A stretch of 64,000 nt of DNA from Rhodamnia argentea (GCF_020921035.1 NC_063157.1:21779015-21843014); one strand, 5' to 3'. Shown: positions 11,061 to 22,898, numbered from the stretch's first letter. Numbers and translations are program-made. Notes: a model not told the origin generated them from the sequence alone.

Positions 11061-11406
11061 TTCTACGGGGTGGTGGGGAGGGGAGAGGAATCAAAGGTGA
11101 AGTGTGGGGGAGAGTGGTGGGTCTCTGAGGTGGGGGTGGGATTGTGTTGGGTTAGGGTGGCGAGGGAGGATGGGGATGGATGATGGATTTAAGGAAGGTT
11201 GTTAACCGTCGAGGGAAAGGAGGGGTTGTTGTGAGGAGGAAAGAACCATGAAACCGCCAAACCTTTGACATAACCACTTCATGAGTCGCAACAAGAAAAG
11301 CGTTTGTTTCTGTTTCTGTTTCTGTTCATGTTCCTGTTCCTGTTCCTTCCCTCTCCCCCCACAATTGATTGCATCATCATCATCAATCTGGCCCTGTTCT
11401 TTGCAT

Positions 11407-11472
<66 letters not shown>

Positions 11473-12119
11473 GGGAGTTGGGATTTGGTGAGAGATTATG
11501 GGGGGAGGAGTTAATTAAACTTCCTCCAAATTTCAACTGATTTCCCATTTAGTAACGGCTTCTCCTAGGATTTGCTTAATGCTAAGGCAATTGCACATCG
11601 CATGTCCCATGTCTCTTAAGTCTTAAGTTGGGTTTTGGTCTATCATTATCATCCTAATCTTCTATTGGATACGAACCCTTTTTTTGTTTTTTTGTTTTTA
11701 TAGTTAAGCATACCACAAAATCTGACAGATGGTTATCTAGTAAGTTTGATAACTCGGCACAAATATTATCACTTTATCTATTCTATCGGACAACCACGTA
11801 TTTTCTCCTAAATGTGTGTTTTTTTACATTGCTCGCTAATCACCAAATACCATATGTGCGCGTATCGTGTGCCCAAGTACTAGTAAATAAGTTAATGAAG
11901 TGTAGCTATTTAGTTTAGAGACCTTGTTTCAACAAATTCATGGAGTATCCCATCAAATTAAGTTAATTGAGTTTAGTATCGATAGCTTTGCCCCTACATC
12001 TATATAGCATCATTGGCTCGGACAACATCCCCCGTTACCCTTTTCGGGCCAAAGCGGGCTTTCACATTTTAGGCTTCGGCTCGACTTTCGCTGTTCTGAA
12101 AGTGTTTCATTTTCTTTTT
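11061..12119. other. MYB upstream region and intergenic
   Basis: This is the 5' side of the MYB gene. It holds the microsatellite block at about 11303-11470 and, beyond 11500, AT-rich DNA with no recognisable gene. I could not assign a convincing TATA box for the MYB gene. Confidence 0.5.
11303..11470. repeat. Microsatellite block upstream of MYB: (TTTCTG)n/(TTCCTG)n and (GA)31
   Basis: An imperfect hexanucleotide run (TTTCTG passing into TTCCTG, about 11303-11349) is followed by a perfect AG/GA run of about 62 bases at 11409-11470. It lies about 240-410 bases upstream of the MYB start, so it falls in the promoter or 5' leader. GA repeats in plant promoters are bound by BBR/BPC proteins; a role here is inference only. 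Confidence 0.9.
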
Positions 12120-12835
12120 AAGGACATGAGCACTAAAAGTCCTACCATTTTTTTACGAAAGTGCAATTAAGTGTTGAAATTTTAAGATAGTGCAATCAAG
12201 TTCTAAAACTTATTAAATGATGCAATGAAGTCCTTCCGTTAATTCCATCCAATTCAGCTAATGAAAAATATTGACACGATATTTTTTTTTTTTAAAATAT
12301 TGTCTCTAAGATAAGTCCAAAACAACGTCGTTTTAATCCAAAATTTAAGGAGTTGAGGGTTGGTTGGCAACCCTGACGGACCACAGGCGAGGGCCTGTAG
12401 GCCCATATGAGGCCGAGGGCAACCGCTAGCTTGGGTGGGGCTAGGCGGCGACCTCACCAATGGTGACCTTCGGCCCAATCTGCGAGAGGGTCGCTAACCC
12501 TTGCCTGCGATTGGCCAAAGTCGCCGGTCGACCTTTGCCCCACTATTGCTAGCCCTTTCGATGGTAGTGGAGGTGACGGCTACTTTTTTTTTTTCTTTTT
12601 CAATTTAGTTCTTCAAAAAATGATTTAATTAATATTGAAAATTCAAATTTGGACCAAAACGACATAGTTTTGGACTCATCTTTTTTGTTTTAGCGACATC
12701 AGCGCAACGTAGGAGAGAAGGAGGACCTCGATTGTACTAATTTGATAATTAAATTTTATGATTTGATTACATTTTGTAAAGTTTTATGATTCAATTGCAT
12801 TTTCGTAATAAGTTTTAAGATTTTTGGTGAACACA
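12120..12835. repeat. Foldback repeat, copy 4 (longest GC core of this family)
   Basis: The left arm (about 12125-12300) carries repeated 'gtgcaattaag'/'gtgcaatcaag' phrases. The right arm (about 12690-12835) carries the complement ('tgattcaattgcattttcg'). The core (12350-12560) is GC-rich with many GGCGA, GGCCGAGGG and GGTCGACC words. Both sides of the core also carry an 'ccaaaacgacgt' type phrase in inverted orientation (about 12310-12330 and 12650-12675). There is no coding content. Confidence 0.6.
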
Positions 12836-13305
12836 TTCTTTCTTTTTTCATATCAATAGAGTGTCGGGAACTCGGACACATCAAACAAAAAGGAGAGAAT
12901 TCTCGGCACGTACATAGCAAGATACGCCACAATCCAAACGGAAAGAACTAAGGCAGACATAGCACAAAGAACATGTCCAGATTGATTCCTCGATATTAGC
13001 TAAAAGGACGACCAATTTACGATTTCGAAACTTTTCTTGATTGATGGGACGTTGAATATATGCCAATGTGGCCAATCTTATCTTCACCTTTAATTGCATT
13101 TCGGCCGGTCATGTCCCAGTAAAATAGATCTGTTGAAGATCTGTTTTCTCTGTTTGTTTGTTTGGTTGTTTGTTTGATGAAGAAAAAAATTATCTTCCCG
13201 CAAATTATTAAGTAGATGACATCCCAAATTCACATGCAAATATATACACAACAGAACATCAATACCATGGAAGTCTGTCATAGATCAGATTACCGTAGCA
13301 TGTGA

Positions 13306-14302
13306 TCATGGCAATGGACTCTGACGAGGCAAGAAAAATCTCTGCCTCTTGCTTCTGATGCGACAGTTTGAGGCCAACGAAGAACAGGCAATCCTGCTCA
13401 CCACCACTTTTAGCGACTGTTTGAGCGAGCTCAAGCACGCTCCTTGATCCCCGCCGCTTCCATTGCCGTAGTCGCCGCCGCACAGGACAAGGACGCTCTT
13501 GATTCGGCCGCCCACGGAGGCCACCTCGGCCTTGACCGTGGTCAGCTTCAGGCCCTTGATGACCCGGGTCAGTTCCGACAGCAGCTCGGGCCGGTCGTCG
13601 CAGCAGATGGAGACCCGGATGGGGGCGACGACGCCGTGGTCACCCTTTTTGGGTTTGGGGTCGTCGCAGTCGATGGTCACTTCGTCGACCTCGGATGGGA
13701 GGATGGTGAGGGACTTGCTGATGTCGGAGGCCTTTCGCTTCAGGTCTTTGACGTGGTCGATCACACTTGCTAGGAGAGCTGCTTTGTCCATCTGCGCCCA
13801 TGATCAAACAATGTAATGCAAATAAATGATTCAAACATAGCCCCTTCCGCTTCGATTTCGCACCAACTAATGAGTAATGAGAAAGTCCTCGAGGAAGTGT
13901 TTCCTTGCAAAGTTCCCTACTTTGATAATCAGTTGATATGTCATGGATCGAACCAGTAAAACGGCCCTAAATTAAGGACGAAAAGTTCATTCAAGATTTC
14001 ACTCAATCTAATTGTAACGAAGATGGGTCTAAACAGGCTGGAGTTAGGCGCCTAAAAGTTAGTGGCTTGAGTAGTTGACTCATATGAACAAGCCTGCTTT
14101 GTTATGTCTTTCTCATAACAGTACAACACAGACCCAACTGCAATAAGTGGTGATTAACTTTGTTTAGAGATGAACATCGATCATTGGTGTGCACTATGTA
14201 TTATGAACTAGAGGAATCAAACAACAACGAAGAACCAGACAAAAATTACTCGGACAATGCATCTTGCTTTCTGATCTCCTGCATCAATTCACTGAGTGTC
14301 TC

Positions 14303-14336
<34 letters not shown>

Positions 14337-14660
14337 AGATCAAACCTTCTCAGACTTGGGAATGAGCTTCCTCAAAGTGGCAAGCTGTGCATTGATTCTG
14401 TCTCTGCGCCTTTTCTCGGCTTGGCTGTGACTTTTGGAAACGCTTGCGCTTGCGCTCGCACTTGCGCTCGTCGCTCTGTCATCTACTTCAACTCTTCCTC
14501 CGATGGGGATCAACCATGGAAAATTCTCATTGCATACTTGAATTGGATCCAACACGGCCGCTTGAGATGGTGTCGGGTACACACCCGTGTTCAGTTGTTC
14601 ATCAGAATGAACCCAATCTGCTTCTCCTGAGCAATCAGAGATCCAACTAAAGTTCTCCAT
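13306..14660 (-). CDS. bHLH transcription factor with ACT-like domain (bHLH30/106/107-like), two exons
   Basis: Exon 1 is 14346-14660 and exon 2 is 13306-13791, joined across a GT-AG intron (13792-14345) in phase 0 between K and M of the bHLH domain, giving 266 residues. The basic region plus helix 1 reads SHSQAEKRRRDRINAQLATL; helix 2 (MDKAALLASVIDHVKDLKRK) follows directly across the junction, so the intron sits in the domain loop as in this subfamily. The His-Glu-Arg type contacts are preserved (H, E and R in the basic region), predicting E-box/G-box binding. The C-terminal half (about residues 155-225, APIRVSICCDDRPELLSELT...) is the ACT-like dimerisation domain of the AtbHLH30/32/106/107 group. 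The intron carries a TG/GA microsatellite at 14303-14333. A complete gypsy element lies about 1 kb upstream of the ATG. The extreme C-terminus is the least certain part. Confidence 0.9.
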
Positions 14661-15684
14661 AACAAAGCTACAATCTTACCCTGACAAATTTGCTCAAAAT
14701 TCCTAGCTTTGTATCTCCTTCATCCATATGAAGAACCCCTGTTCTTGCTTGCACTTATATTGCTGTGCCACTGCAACATGTACTGGACGGTGATTGGTGC
14801 GATGTGGTGGTGAAGAGAAACTTTATGGATATGGTCAAGAAGATGGCAAATCAGCCCTATCTGCCTGTCACTTCAGCATGAAATTTTCTGGTAGACTTTG
14901 GCAAACAGCAAGGAGGGCTCTCAGGAAATCTTGAAGAGCAAGAGGAGATATTGTCCAGGAGGAGTATCATAAATGGCCATGTTCACACTCGAAAATGGAC
15001 AAAATCAAGAAACTGTAGGAGAGACCGATATGGCCCATTTGGGAAAAGCACACGCGATTTGATGCATCTGGGAATCGTAGGTTTTACCTAAACCAACCCC
15101 CAAAAAGAGAGAATCACAGAGATTTCCCCAACAGCAACTGACCATGAAAACGTTAACAAACAATTTGAAGGACCAATCAAACAGATTTGCTGAATCATAA
15201 CAATCACCGACAGCTTCTTGCAACCATTAAGATGAAAAAAAGCATGTGCTTTAGCTCCCTTTTGGGTGAATTACCTGCAGGTCATGTAACTCTAGGCTCT
15301 GCTCAACTGTTCGAATCAATGGGCTTCAAGAGGTGAAAACAGAAGAACAAAACTGAGATGCCCTTTCATCACTTTTGTGTGCTCTCTATTACATCTTGCT
15401 GTCATAACCAAAACAGAACGAGTTTCTGAAAATTACTTCAAAATGATAATTTTTTTTATCTTAAACCTTCTCTTTTTACTGTTGACCAGCACTATTGGTC
15501 GGCCTGGTGGACCCTTCAGCTTTTGCCGCAATTCTTTTCCGGTCTAAATTATACAACTTGGTGCAGTTGTGGACAGTAGTAGTTCGGCCACAGCAATCTG
15601 CAAAAGCGCAGCAATCAAAGAGAGAGCTCATTTTCCATGTGCCTCATTCCTTTCTCTCCTTAATAATTGTGAAACCTCATATAG
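14661..15684. other. bHLH promoter and upstream region
   Basis: This is the 5' flank of the bHLH gene, ending at the retrotransposon target duplication. No further gene is visible; frames at 15005-15223 (-) and 15495-15692 (+) have no recognisable content. Confidence 0.55.
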
Positions 15685-15689
15685 GATTG

Positions 15690-16147
15690 TGACGCAGCAT
15701 TCATTCAGAGAAGATAACAAGCAAATTCTTACTTAAGAGAGAAATCTCGAAAAGTCTGATAATAAAAAAATAATGATCATCTCCAAAAACGTTATAAACA
15801 CACCTTTTATAGGGTGTTAACCCTAATCCTAGCCCTAGTAGGATTCTAAACATCAAAATCCAAAATTACAAAACTAACATTAATAGTAAAATAAATCCCG
15901 AAAATTCTAAAAAAAAAATAGGAAAGCCCATCTAGACGATCCCGAATCGCCAAAGTCCATCATTAGTCGCGGCCAAAGGCGATGAATATTGATCGGGACG
16001 TCGTTTCGTTTCAGCCGACCGAATTTGAGTCTGATCCGATATCATCGACCCGGTCCCCCGGTTCTTGGCAATCACCATTTCGTCTTCCGATTGGATTTTC
16101 GCTTGTCCAATCGATCCGTAAACGCACTACTAATACATTCCGCATCA
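15690..16147 (-). repeat. 3' LTR of the gypsy element
   Basis: It starts TGACGC and ends GCATCA on the plus strand (TG...CA ends). Its partner is at 20688-21142. In the element's orientation it carries a telo-box-like AGGGTTA followed closely by a TATA-type sequence near 15810, as does the 5' LTR. The integrase reading frame continues into this LTR down to about 16072. Confidence 0.88.
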
Positions 16148-19100
16148 TTCTCCTCCACTTGAGAAAAACTTGACCTTGAGTTGGAATCGGAATCCGGATA
16201 CATCGGTTCGGTAGACTTATGAAACGGCGACAAATCAGCAACATTGAAAGTGTTGGATATGCCTATGCTATGTGAAATGTCTATAACATAAGCATTATCG
16301 TTGATTTTCCTGTTGACGTTGTAAGGCCCGTACTTTTTCTGTTGCAGATTCAGCCGGTAACCGCTCATTACGAAGAAATACCATGACCTAATCACCTACT
16401 CCAAACACCTTCTTTTATCTGTGTTTATCTGCGGTTGCCTTATACTTCTTATTAGCTTCGTCCAGCCTTTTGTCGACTTCATGATGCATCTCTACAACCT
16501 ATTTAGCCATATGATCCGCTACGACACTCTTGTTTGCTTACTTAGGCAATTGAACCAAATCCGGAGTATCTTGAGGCGCATTTGTATGGATAATAGAAAA
16601 AGGCGACTGCCAAGTAGAATGATGGACTGCATTATTATAAGCAAACTCCGTTGAGATAAAGCAATATCCCACTACTTCGGTTTGTCTCTACGGATACTTC
16701 GAATCAAGTTGCCCAGTGTTCTATTGACCACCTCTGTGCGTCCATCGGTCTACGGGTGTCTTGTGCTACTAAAATTCAAAGAAGAGTCAAATAGCTTCCA
16801 CAAAGTCCTCCAAAAATGCCCTAGAAATTTGCTATCTCTATCTAAAGTAATAGATTTAGGCACTCCATGCAAGCGAACCACTTCCTTAAAAAATAATCCG
16901 GCCACACTTACTGCATTAGACGTTTTTCTACAAGGAATGAAGTGTGCCATCTTGAAAAATCTGTCTACCACAACAACAACAAAATCCACGCCTCTTTGGG
17001 TTCGTGGCAAACCAAGCACAAAATCCATAGACAGATCTTCTCATATATTGCCAAGAACAGGTAAAGGCATGTACAAACTTGTATTCTTAGATTGCCCCTT
17101 AACGGTTTGACAAACATAACATTTTTGCACATACCTACCGACGTCTCTACACAATTGGGGCCAGTAAAATTGCTCTCTAACTGCAGTAATAGTTTTGTCG
17201 AGTCCCAAATATGCAGCTAAACTACCATCATGTAAGTCACGAATTACCGTCTCTTGTAACGATGTCCAAGGAAGGCAAAGTTGATTGCCACACATCAAAT
17301 ACCCAGCCTGCATATAAAATTCTTGCACGGGTTGACTAGTAGTACATAACTCTCAAATCTGCCCAAAGTCATCATTGCCCGTATAATGGTCTTTCAGTTA
17401 CTCGAATCCCAAAATATCTTGGCTTAATGTAACCAACAAGCTAGCTCTCATGCTTAGTGCATCTGCCATTATATTACGCACACTTGACTTGTGCTGTAAT
17501 CTAAAAGGAAACTTTTGTAAAAATTGACACCATCGCGCATGCATATCTTTGCTAATCCTCTTATGACTATTCGGATACTTCAAAAATTTATGATTAGAAT
17601 ATAACACGAATTCTTCCCTAATCAGATAATGCTCCCAAGTCTTTAAAGCCCTTACGATAGAATAAAATTCTTTGTTGTAAGTACTCCACTTCTGCCTCGC
17701 GTCGCTAAGCTTCTCACTAAAATAGCAAACCGGTTTGCGCTCCCGAAATAAGACAGCTCCTATGCCCACTTCACTAGCATCACAGTCCACTTCAAACAGT
17801 TTATCAAAATCGGGTAAAGTAAGAACAGGTGCAGCACATAATTTTTCTTTTAGTATAGCAAAACTGTTCTCTGCTTCTTCCCCTAATACAAATTTACCTT
17901 TCTGCATACACTCTGTAATTGAGACCGCAATAGTATTGAAATTCTTAACAAATCGCCTATAAAAGGTAGCCAACCCATGGAAACTCCTAATTTCAAAAAA
18001 CGTTTTAGGAGTTGGCCACTCTTTTATTGCTCTTACTTTCGCCTCATTCACCTCTATTCCCTCATCGGTAATAATAAATCCCAAGAATAATAGTTTATTA
18101 GTCAGAAAACCGCACTTCTTAAGATTTATATATAGCTTGTTAATCTGCAAAACAGTCAAAACCTCTCTCAAGTACATCAAGTAATCCTCCTCGGTCTTGC
18201 TATAAATCGGGATATTATCAAAATAAACTACGACAAATTTACCAATAAAAGATTTTATAACTTGATTCATAAGCCCCATGAAAGTGCTTGGAGCATTAGA
18301 AAGTTCGAATGGTATCATCAACCACTCGTACAGCCCTTCTTTTGTCTTGAAAGATGTCTTTCACTCACCTCCAGGTCAAATACAAATCTAATGATATCCG
18401 TTCTTCAAATCCAGCCTCGAAAGCCACTTAGCTCCATGTAACCTATCCAACATGTCATCCAATCTCGGAATTGGAAACTTGTAACCCACAATTATCTTGT
18501 TGATGGCTCTGCTATCTACCCACATCCTCCAGCTCCCATCTTTCTTAGGAGTTAGCAAAGCAAGAACATCACATGGGCTCATATTATTCTGAATATGTCC
18601 CTTTCGCAATAACTCCTCCACCTTCTCCTTTAGAATCTCGCTCTCCTTAGGACTCATCCTATAGTATGGTAGATTAGACAGACTAGCACCAAGAATTAAG
18701 TCTATGTGGTGCTGAATATCGAGCATAGGAGGCAACCCGTCTGGAATCTCTTAAGGCATTAGCTCGCTAAATTCCTTCAATAAAGGCCTAATTATTTCAG
18801 GTTGCTCCTCCACTTGTAATTCAGCCTCTATCTCAATTGCCTGCTTCACTATCAAAACATGAATTTGTCCGGTCTCTTTAATTTCAAACTCAAATTTCCT
18901 TGTAAAGGTAGGGAAATTTCTTCCGGTAACATGTTTTCTTTTGTTCTTCAGGGGCAACAACGTATATTTCACTGCATCTTTTATCAAATTATATTGATTG
19001 CTCCTTCTAGAATGTTGTACATCTACATCATATTGCCGCGGCCTTCCAAACAACACGTGACATACATCCATGTCCACCACATCACAATACAATTCATCAT

Positions 19101-20671
19101 GATACTTAACGATGGAAAATGAGATTTTGCAATGCTCGATCACTTAAATGCTCTCCGCTCCAAATTTAATCCATTCTAACGTATAGGGGTTATGATGTTT
19201 CTCCACGGGTAATTCCAGCTTCTTTACTGCCTCCTTCTCGATGATATTCTCCATGCTTCCACTATCAATGATCACAGCAAAGATCTTACCCAAAATGGTG
19301 CATCGGGTTCGGAATAACTAATAGCGCTGCAAATCATCTTCCTATTTTGGGGCTAACATTATCTTGCGCACCACACGGTTTATTTCCTCTTCTTCCTCAT
19401 CTTCAAAACCTTCTTCATCACCATCTAGTTCACAGCAATATCCATCTTCCTCCTCTTCTCTCGCTGCCACGTTCACCGACTTCCTCTGAGGGCATTCATT
19501 AGACCGGTGCCCCGGCTGATTACACATGTAGCACTTTATCGCCGCTAGTTTAGTGTAAGGATTTGGGTTCGCAGTTTTACGTGCTTGCGTTCCCTTGTCC
19601 CTCGCCTCTTTCATAGGGGGCTTTTCTACTGTTTTATCATTCTGACTTCACCCTGCGTTATAACAATTATTGAAGCCGCTCTTTTCTATGAAACTGTTCG
19701 AATGGCTATCTCTATAATTCTCGTAGCCCCTTTTACCTCGTTCTTGTTGCATTAATTCCGCCTTCATCTCCATGCTCTTTGCTTTAGACAGATTTCGCAA
19801 AAACTGCACTCCAATTTTATCTCAAATGAAGGGCTTCAACCTATCGAGATGTCTAGCCACCTGTTCTCCCTCCGTTTCTGACAAGTTGTTCCGCTCCGCC
19901 AATCTCCGATTGCCTTGTTGGCAATGTTGATACTGCTGGAACATAATCTGTTCATAGTCGGGTGGAAGGAACTCCTACTTCGGTAGCCTCCTCATTCGAT
20001 GCCAAGTTCGAACCCTCTCTCTTCCTTCTCGCCCTCTCCTATTCTGCAATCTCTCCTACCATGCGGACGCACCTCCTTCAATCTATATGCTACTAATCGC
20101 ACCCATTTCTCACTAGGGGTTTCCAAATAATCGAAGAATTTATCAATATCCGCAATCCAATCCAGAAAATCTTATATTCCTAAACTTCCATTAAAATAAG
20201 GTATATCGACTTTTAGTTTAAAATCGTTACCTTCACGATCGTTATAGCGTCGTTTGCCATCTCTTCTATCACGATCATCGTAAGGTCCCCTTCGAATTCC
20301 TCTATAGTGATTTCTGTTTGCATAATCAGCATGTTCTTCATCCGAAAATTCGTTCTCTTCTTCTTCCGAACTCTCTGAATATAGAGGGTTATCCCGCTTG
20401 CGGACGGGAACATGCCTATCGATAGGGTCACCGCGAGCAAAATTTGCACCTGGCCTTCTGCCATGCCGCCGATTCTAGTTCAATCAACGCCGAGACCTTC
20501 GAATCGATCCGTTATCTCGTCAAATCGCTCTTCGAAATGACAAAGACTTTGATCAAATCGTTGATCCATGCGTTCCATTAAACGCTGCTCCAAACGTTGC
20601 AACGCATCGTTCCTAAGGATTGAGGCTCCAGTCTCCCGAGCACCGTCACGAAGACCACCGCCGGTCGCCAT
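16148..20671 (-). pseudogene. Degenerate gag-pol of the gypsy element
   Basis: Read from right to left. Gag begins with the ATG at 20669-20671 (MATGGGLRDGARE). The CCHC zinc knuckle CYMCNQPGHRSNEC is within 19342-19614. The aspartic protease region is broken (about 18750-19150). Reverse transcriptase spans 18388-18735 and 17990-18321 with a frame break between; the catalytic box reads [10 protein letters not shown], where YxDD is expected, so the second aspartate is Asn. RNase H with [13 protein letters not shown] and [12 protein letters not shown] lies in 17398-17880. The integrase zinc module (H2C2, 17041-17328) is followed by the core (16750-17028) with D in VVVVVDRF and in TLDRDSKF, after which a TAG interrupts HPxTDG. 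The integrase C-terminus is 16072-16395. At least five breaks were seen; no functional polyprotein remains. Confidence 0.88.
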
Positions 20672-20672
20672 A

Positions 20673-20685
20673 GGCTCAAATACCA
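20673..20685 (-). other. Primer-binding site (tRNA-Met type)
   Basis: On the minus strand TGGTATTTGAGCC lies two bases inside the 5' LTR. It matches the TGGTATCAGAGCC complement of the initiator-Met tRNA 3' end except at two positions, the usual primer of plant Ty3/gypsy elements. It sits directly upstream of the gag ATG. Confidence 0.8.
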
Positions 20686-20687
20686 CA

Positions 20688-21142
20688 CGACGCAGCGTTC
20701 GGGGAAGATAACAAGCAAATCCTTGCTTAAGAAAGAAATCTTGAAAAGTCTAATAAAAAAAAAATAATGATCATCCCTAAAAATATCATAAACACACCTT
20801 TTTATAGGGTGTTAACCCTAATCCTAACCCTAGTAGGATTCTAAACATCAAAATCCACAATTACAAAATTGCCATTAATAGTAAAATAAATCCCGAAAAT
20901 ATTAAAAAAAAATAGGAAAACCCATCTAGACGATCCTGAATTGCCAAAGTCCATCGTTAGTCACGGCCGAAGGCGGTGAATATTGATCGGGACGCCATTT
21001 CGCTTCAGCCGATCGAATTTGAGCCCAATTCGATATCGTTGACCTGGTCCTCCGATTCTTTGCACATCATTGTTTTACCTTCCGATTGAATTTCTGCATG
21101 TCCAATTGATTCAGAAACGCACTACTAATACATTCCGCATCA
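20688..21142 (-). repeat. 5' LTR of the gypsy element, with promoter motifs
   Basis: Partner of 15690-16147. On the element's strand it holds a telomere-like stretch (AGGGTTAGGATTAGGGTTAA, plus coordinates about 20813-20832) and, a few bases downstream, TATAAAAAGG (plus 20797-20806), a plausible Pol II promoter for the element. The outer end reads CGACGC where the other LTR has TGACGC. Confidence 0.88.
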
Positions 21143-21263
21143 GATTGTCTCAAGATGTTCAGCAACACACCCTTCTTTTTACCTTTTCCTTTTTCTTGCG
21201 AAGACATCTTCAGCTCGGACTTCATATTGCTCTTCATGGGTCACGAGGATATGTAGTGATAGA

Positions 21264-21298
21264 GAATCACGTAAGATCGACATGATCTTACGTGATTC
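21264..21298. repeat. Perfect 15-base inverted repeat (hairpin)
   Basis: GAATCACGTAAGATC (21264-21278), a five-base loop GACAT and GATCTTACGTGATTC (21284-21298) form a perfect palindrome with ACGT cores in both arms. It lies about 120 bases outside the gypsy element and no gene end is nearby. It could be a relic of another element or a protein-binding palindrome; no function can be assigned. Confidence 0.85.
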
Positions 21299-22898
21299 AT
21301 CGGGTCGCGTAGGAAAAAGCATGCCCCTTCGCGACCCACCCAATGTGATCTTTGAGTTCCTTTTTTGAGCTCATTGTCCACTATCTTGTGATGCAGGGGT
21401 CAAGAGAGTCCCTTCACAACAAAACAAAACAGAGCCTCAATAATACCACCAAGTCAGTCATTGGGTAGGGCCAATGACAGTACACTCAAATACGTTGTAG
21501 AACACCATAAAGAGTGACCTTTAACGACTGATATGACCTCAAATCAAAACCCCCACTCAACCCTGAAATTTTCCCCATCTCTTTCATGATTTGTGGTGAC
21601 CGCATTTTCACTCTTTTCTTGCCTTTTTCTCATTCTTGTGAACCCCACCTGTACCAGAGTCCCTCGGTGCAGCTTCCCTTTGGGTCCCAAATTGATTAAA
21701 GGGATGGTTGGCTCTGGCTCATCCATCATAAGATAAACTGGGTTTATGAAGGAGCCATTTTTGCTGGGTCACCTTGATACAGTCCCATGGATCGGGGTCT
21801 GTTCAAGAATCATTTATTTCTTCGTGATTTTAAGAGGAACATGTTCTTCATGAGCATTTAAATGGTTCATGGTACGTTACAGCGTTTTGTGGCTAGAATT
21901 ACTGGAATTTGTACGATAACCAGTGAGATGTCAACACCCGGAAATGTTGCAAACCCCACATAAACAAATAGCAAGAAACATGAGTTGCACCAAGCAAGAT
22001 GTATATTTTGAGGGGGAAACAATTGTTTATTCGTTAATATGAAAAGTCAGTGGGGGGTAGCTACACCTGAAGTAAGCTGAAGGCAGACATCCAGACAGTC
22101 GACAAAATCAATCGAACTTGATCCCCCAAATCTTCCAAATTAGTTTTGCTTAAATGTAGCATAACTTGACTCTTTAATCTCGTATCAGCAGACAATACAC
22201 TCTTCACAACCAGAGCAACAGCTCATAGACTTGAAGAGAACATTCGATTTAGTCGAGTGTATTCTAAGCATCCAAGTATTCATAGAAAAGCAACTACATA
22301 GAATGTTCTTCCAAAGAACCAAGTGGCATTGTTATTCATGTTATCTGGTTCAACTAAGGCAAAAATCTGAATCAGACCAGATCAGGAGGTGCAGCATCAT
22401 CATCTTATCCGAGCCTCCCTAGCACATGCCCCACTGTCTACTTGAGCTACTTCAGATTGTAATGCCTGCTCCAATTTAAATATATATGTGCTAAAAACCC
22501 ACTTCAATTCAGCATCCATAAGCATCTATCTAACAAATCACCACTAAGAAGGACAACATAGCCTGTCGCATCTCGAGTTCCGCAAAGAAAGAGCAGCTGA
22601 AGGTATTGTCAATGCAATAATTTTATCCGAGCTCATAACAGGAGATCATCGTTGATCTATCACAACAGAGAACCAGAAAAAGAATACACTAGGAGCACAT
22701 TCAAACTCTTTGAAGGACATAGCTAAGTTTTCTCTCTTTCATCTACATTGAAGTGGGTAATTTAAATGCATTAATCTTCATAGCATAAGCTGCATGAGGT
22801 TGAACCAAACAATATTTTCTAATCCATAAGTAGGAATGCTTGATCCTCGGAAGAGCATTTCAAGTGCCTACAAATCCATAATCATATTTTCCGCCACC
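21299..22898. other. Intergenic, no recognised gene
   Basis: No family is recognised. It presumably includes the 3' untranslated region of the minus-strand gene that ends at 22899. Frames at 21544-21729 (-) and 22231-22422 (+) have no known content. Confidence 0.55.

Larger units (their letters stand above)
15685..21147 (-). mobile_element. Complete Ty3/gypsy chromovirus-like LTR retrotransposon (degenerate)
   Basis: A full structural element on the minus strand. LTRs lie at 15690-16147 and 20688-21142 and are flanked by an exact 5-base target duplication GATTG (15685-15689 and 21143-21147). A tRNA-Met-like primer-binding site sits inside the 5' LTR and a purine-rich tract precedes the 3' LTR. 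The order gag, CCHC zinc knuckle, reverse transcriptase, RNase H, integrase is that of Metaviridae. The reverse transcriptase/RNase H wording, the integrase C-terminal KKYGPYNV...NTFNVADL and a frame running into the 3' LTR point to the chromovirus CRM or Reina side. The body is about 5.45 kb. The LTRs differ at roughly one base in ten by eye, so the insertion is not recent. Many stops and frameshifts make it non-autonomous. Confidence 0.9.

Noticed and set aside
10323-11100. Plus-strand frames of 231 and 195 residues
   Set aside because: They lie opposite the MYB coding sequence and show no domain; the minus strand has both MYB repeats.
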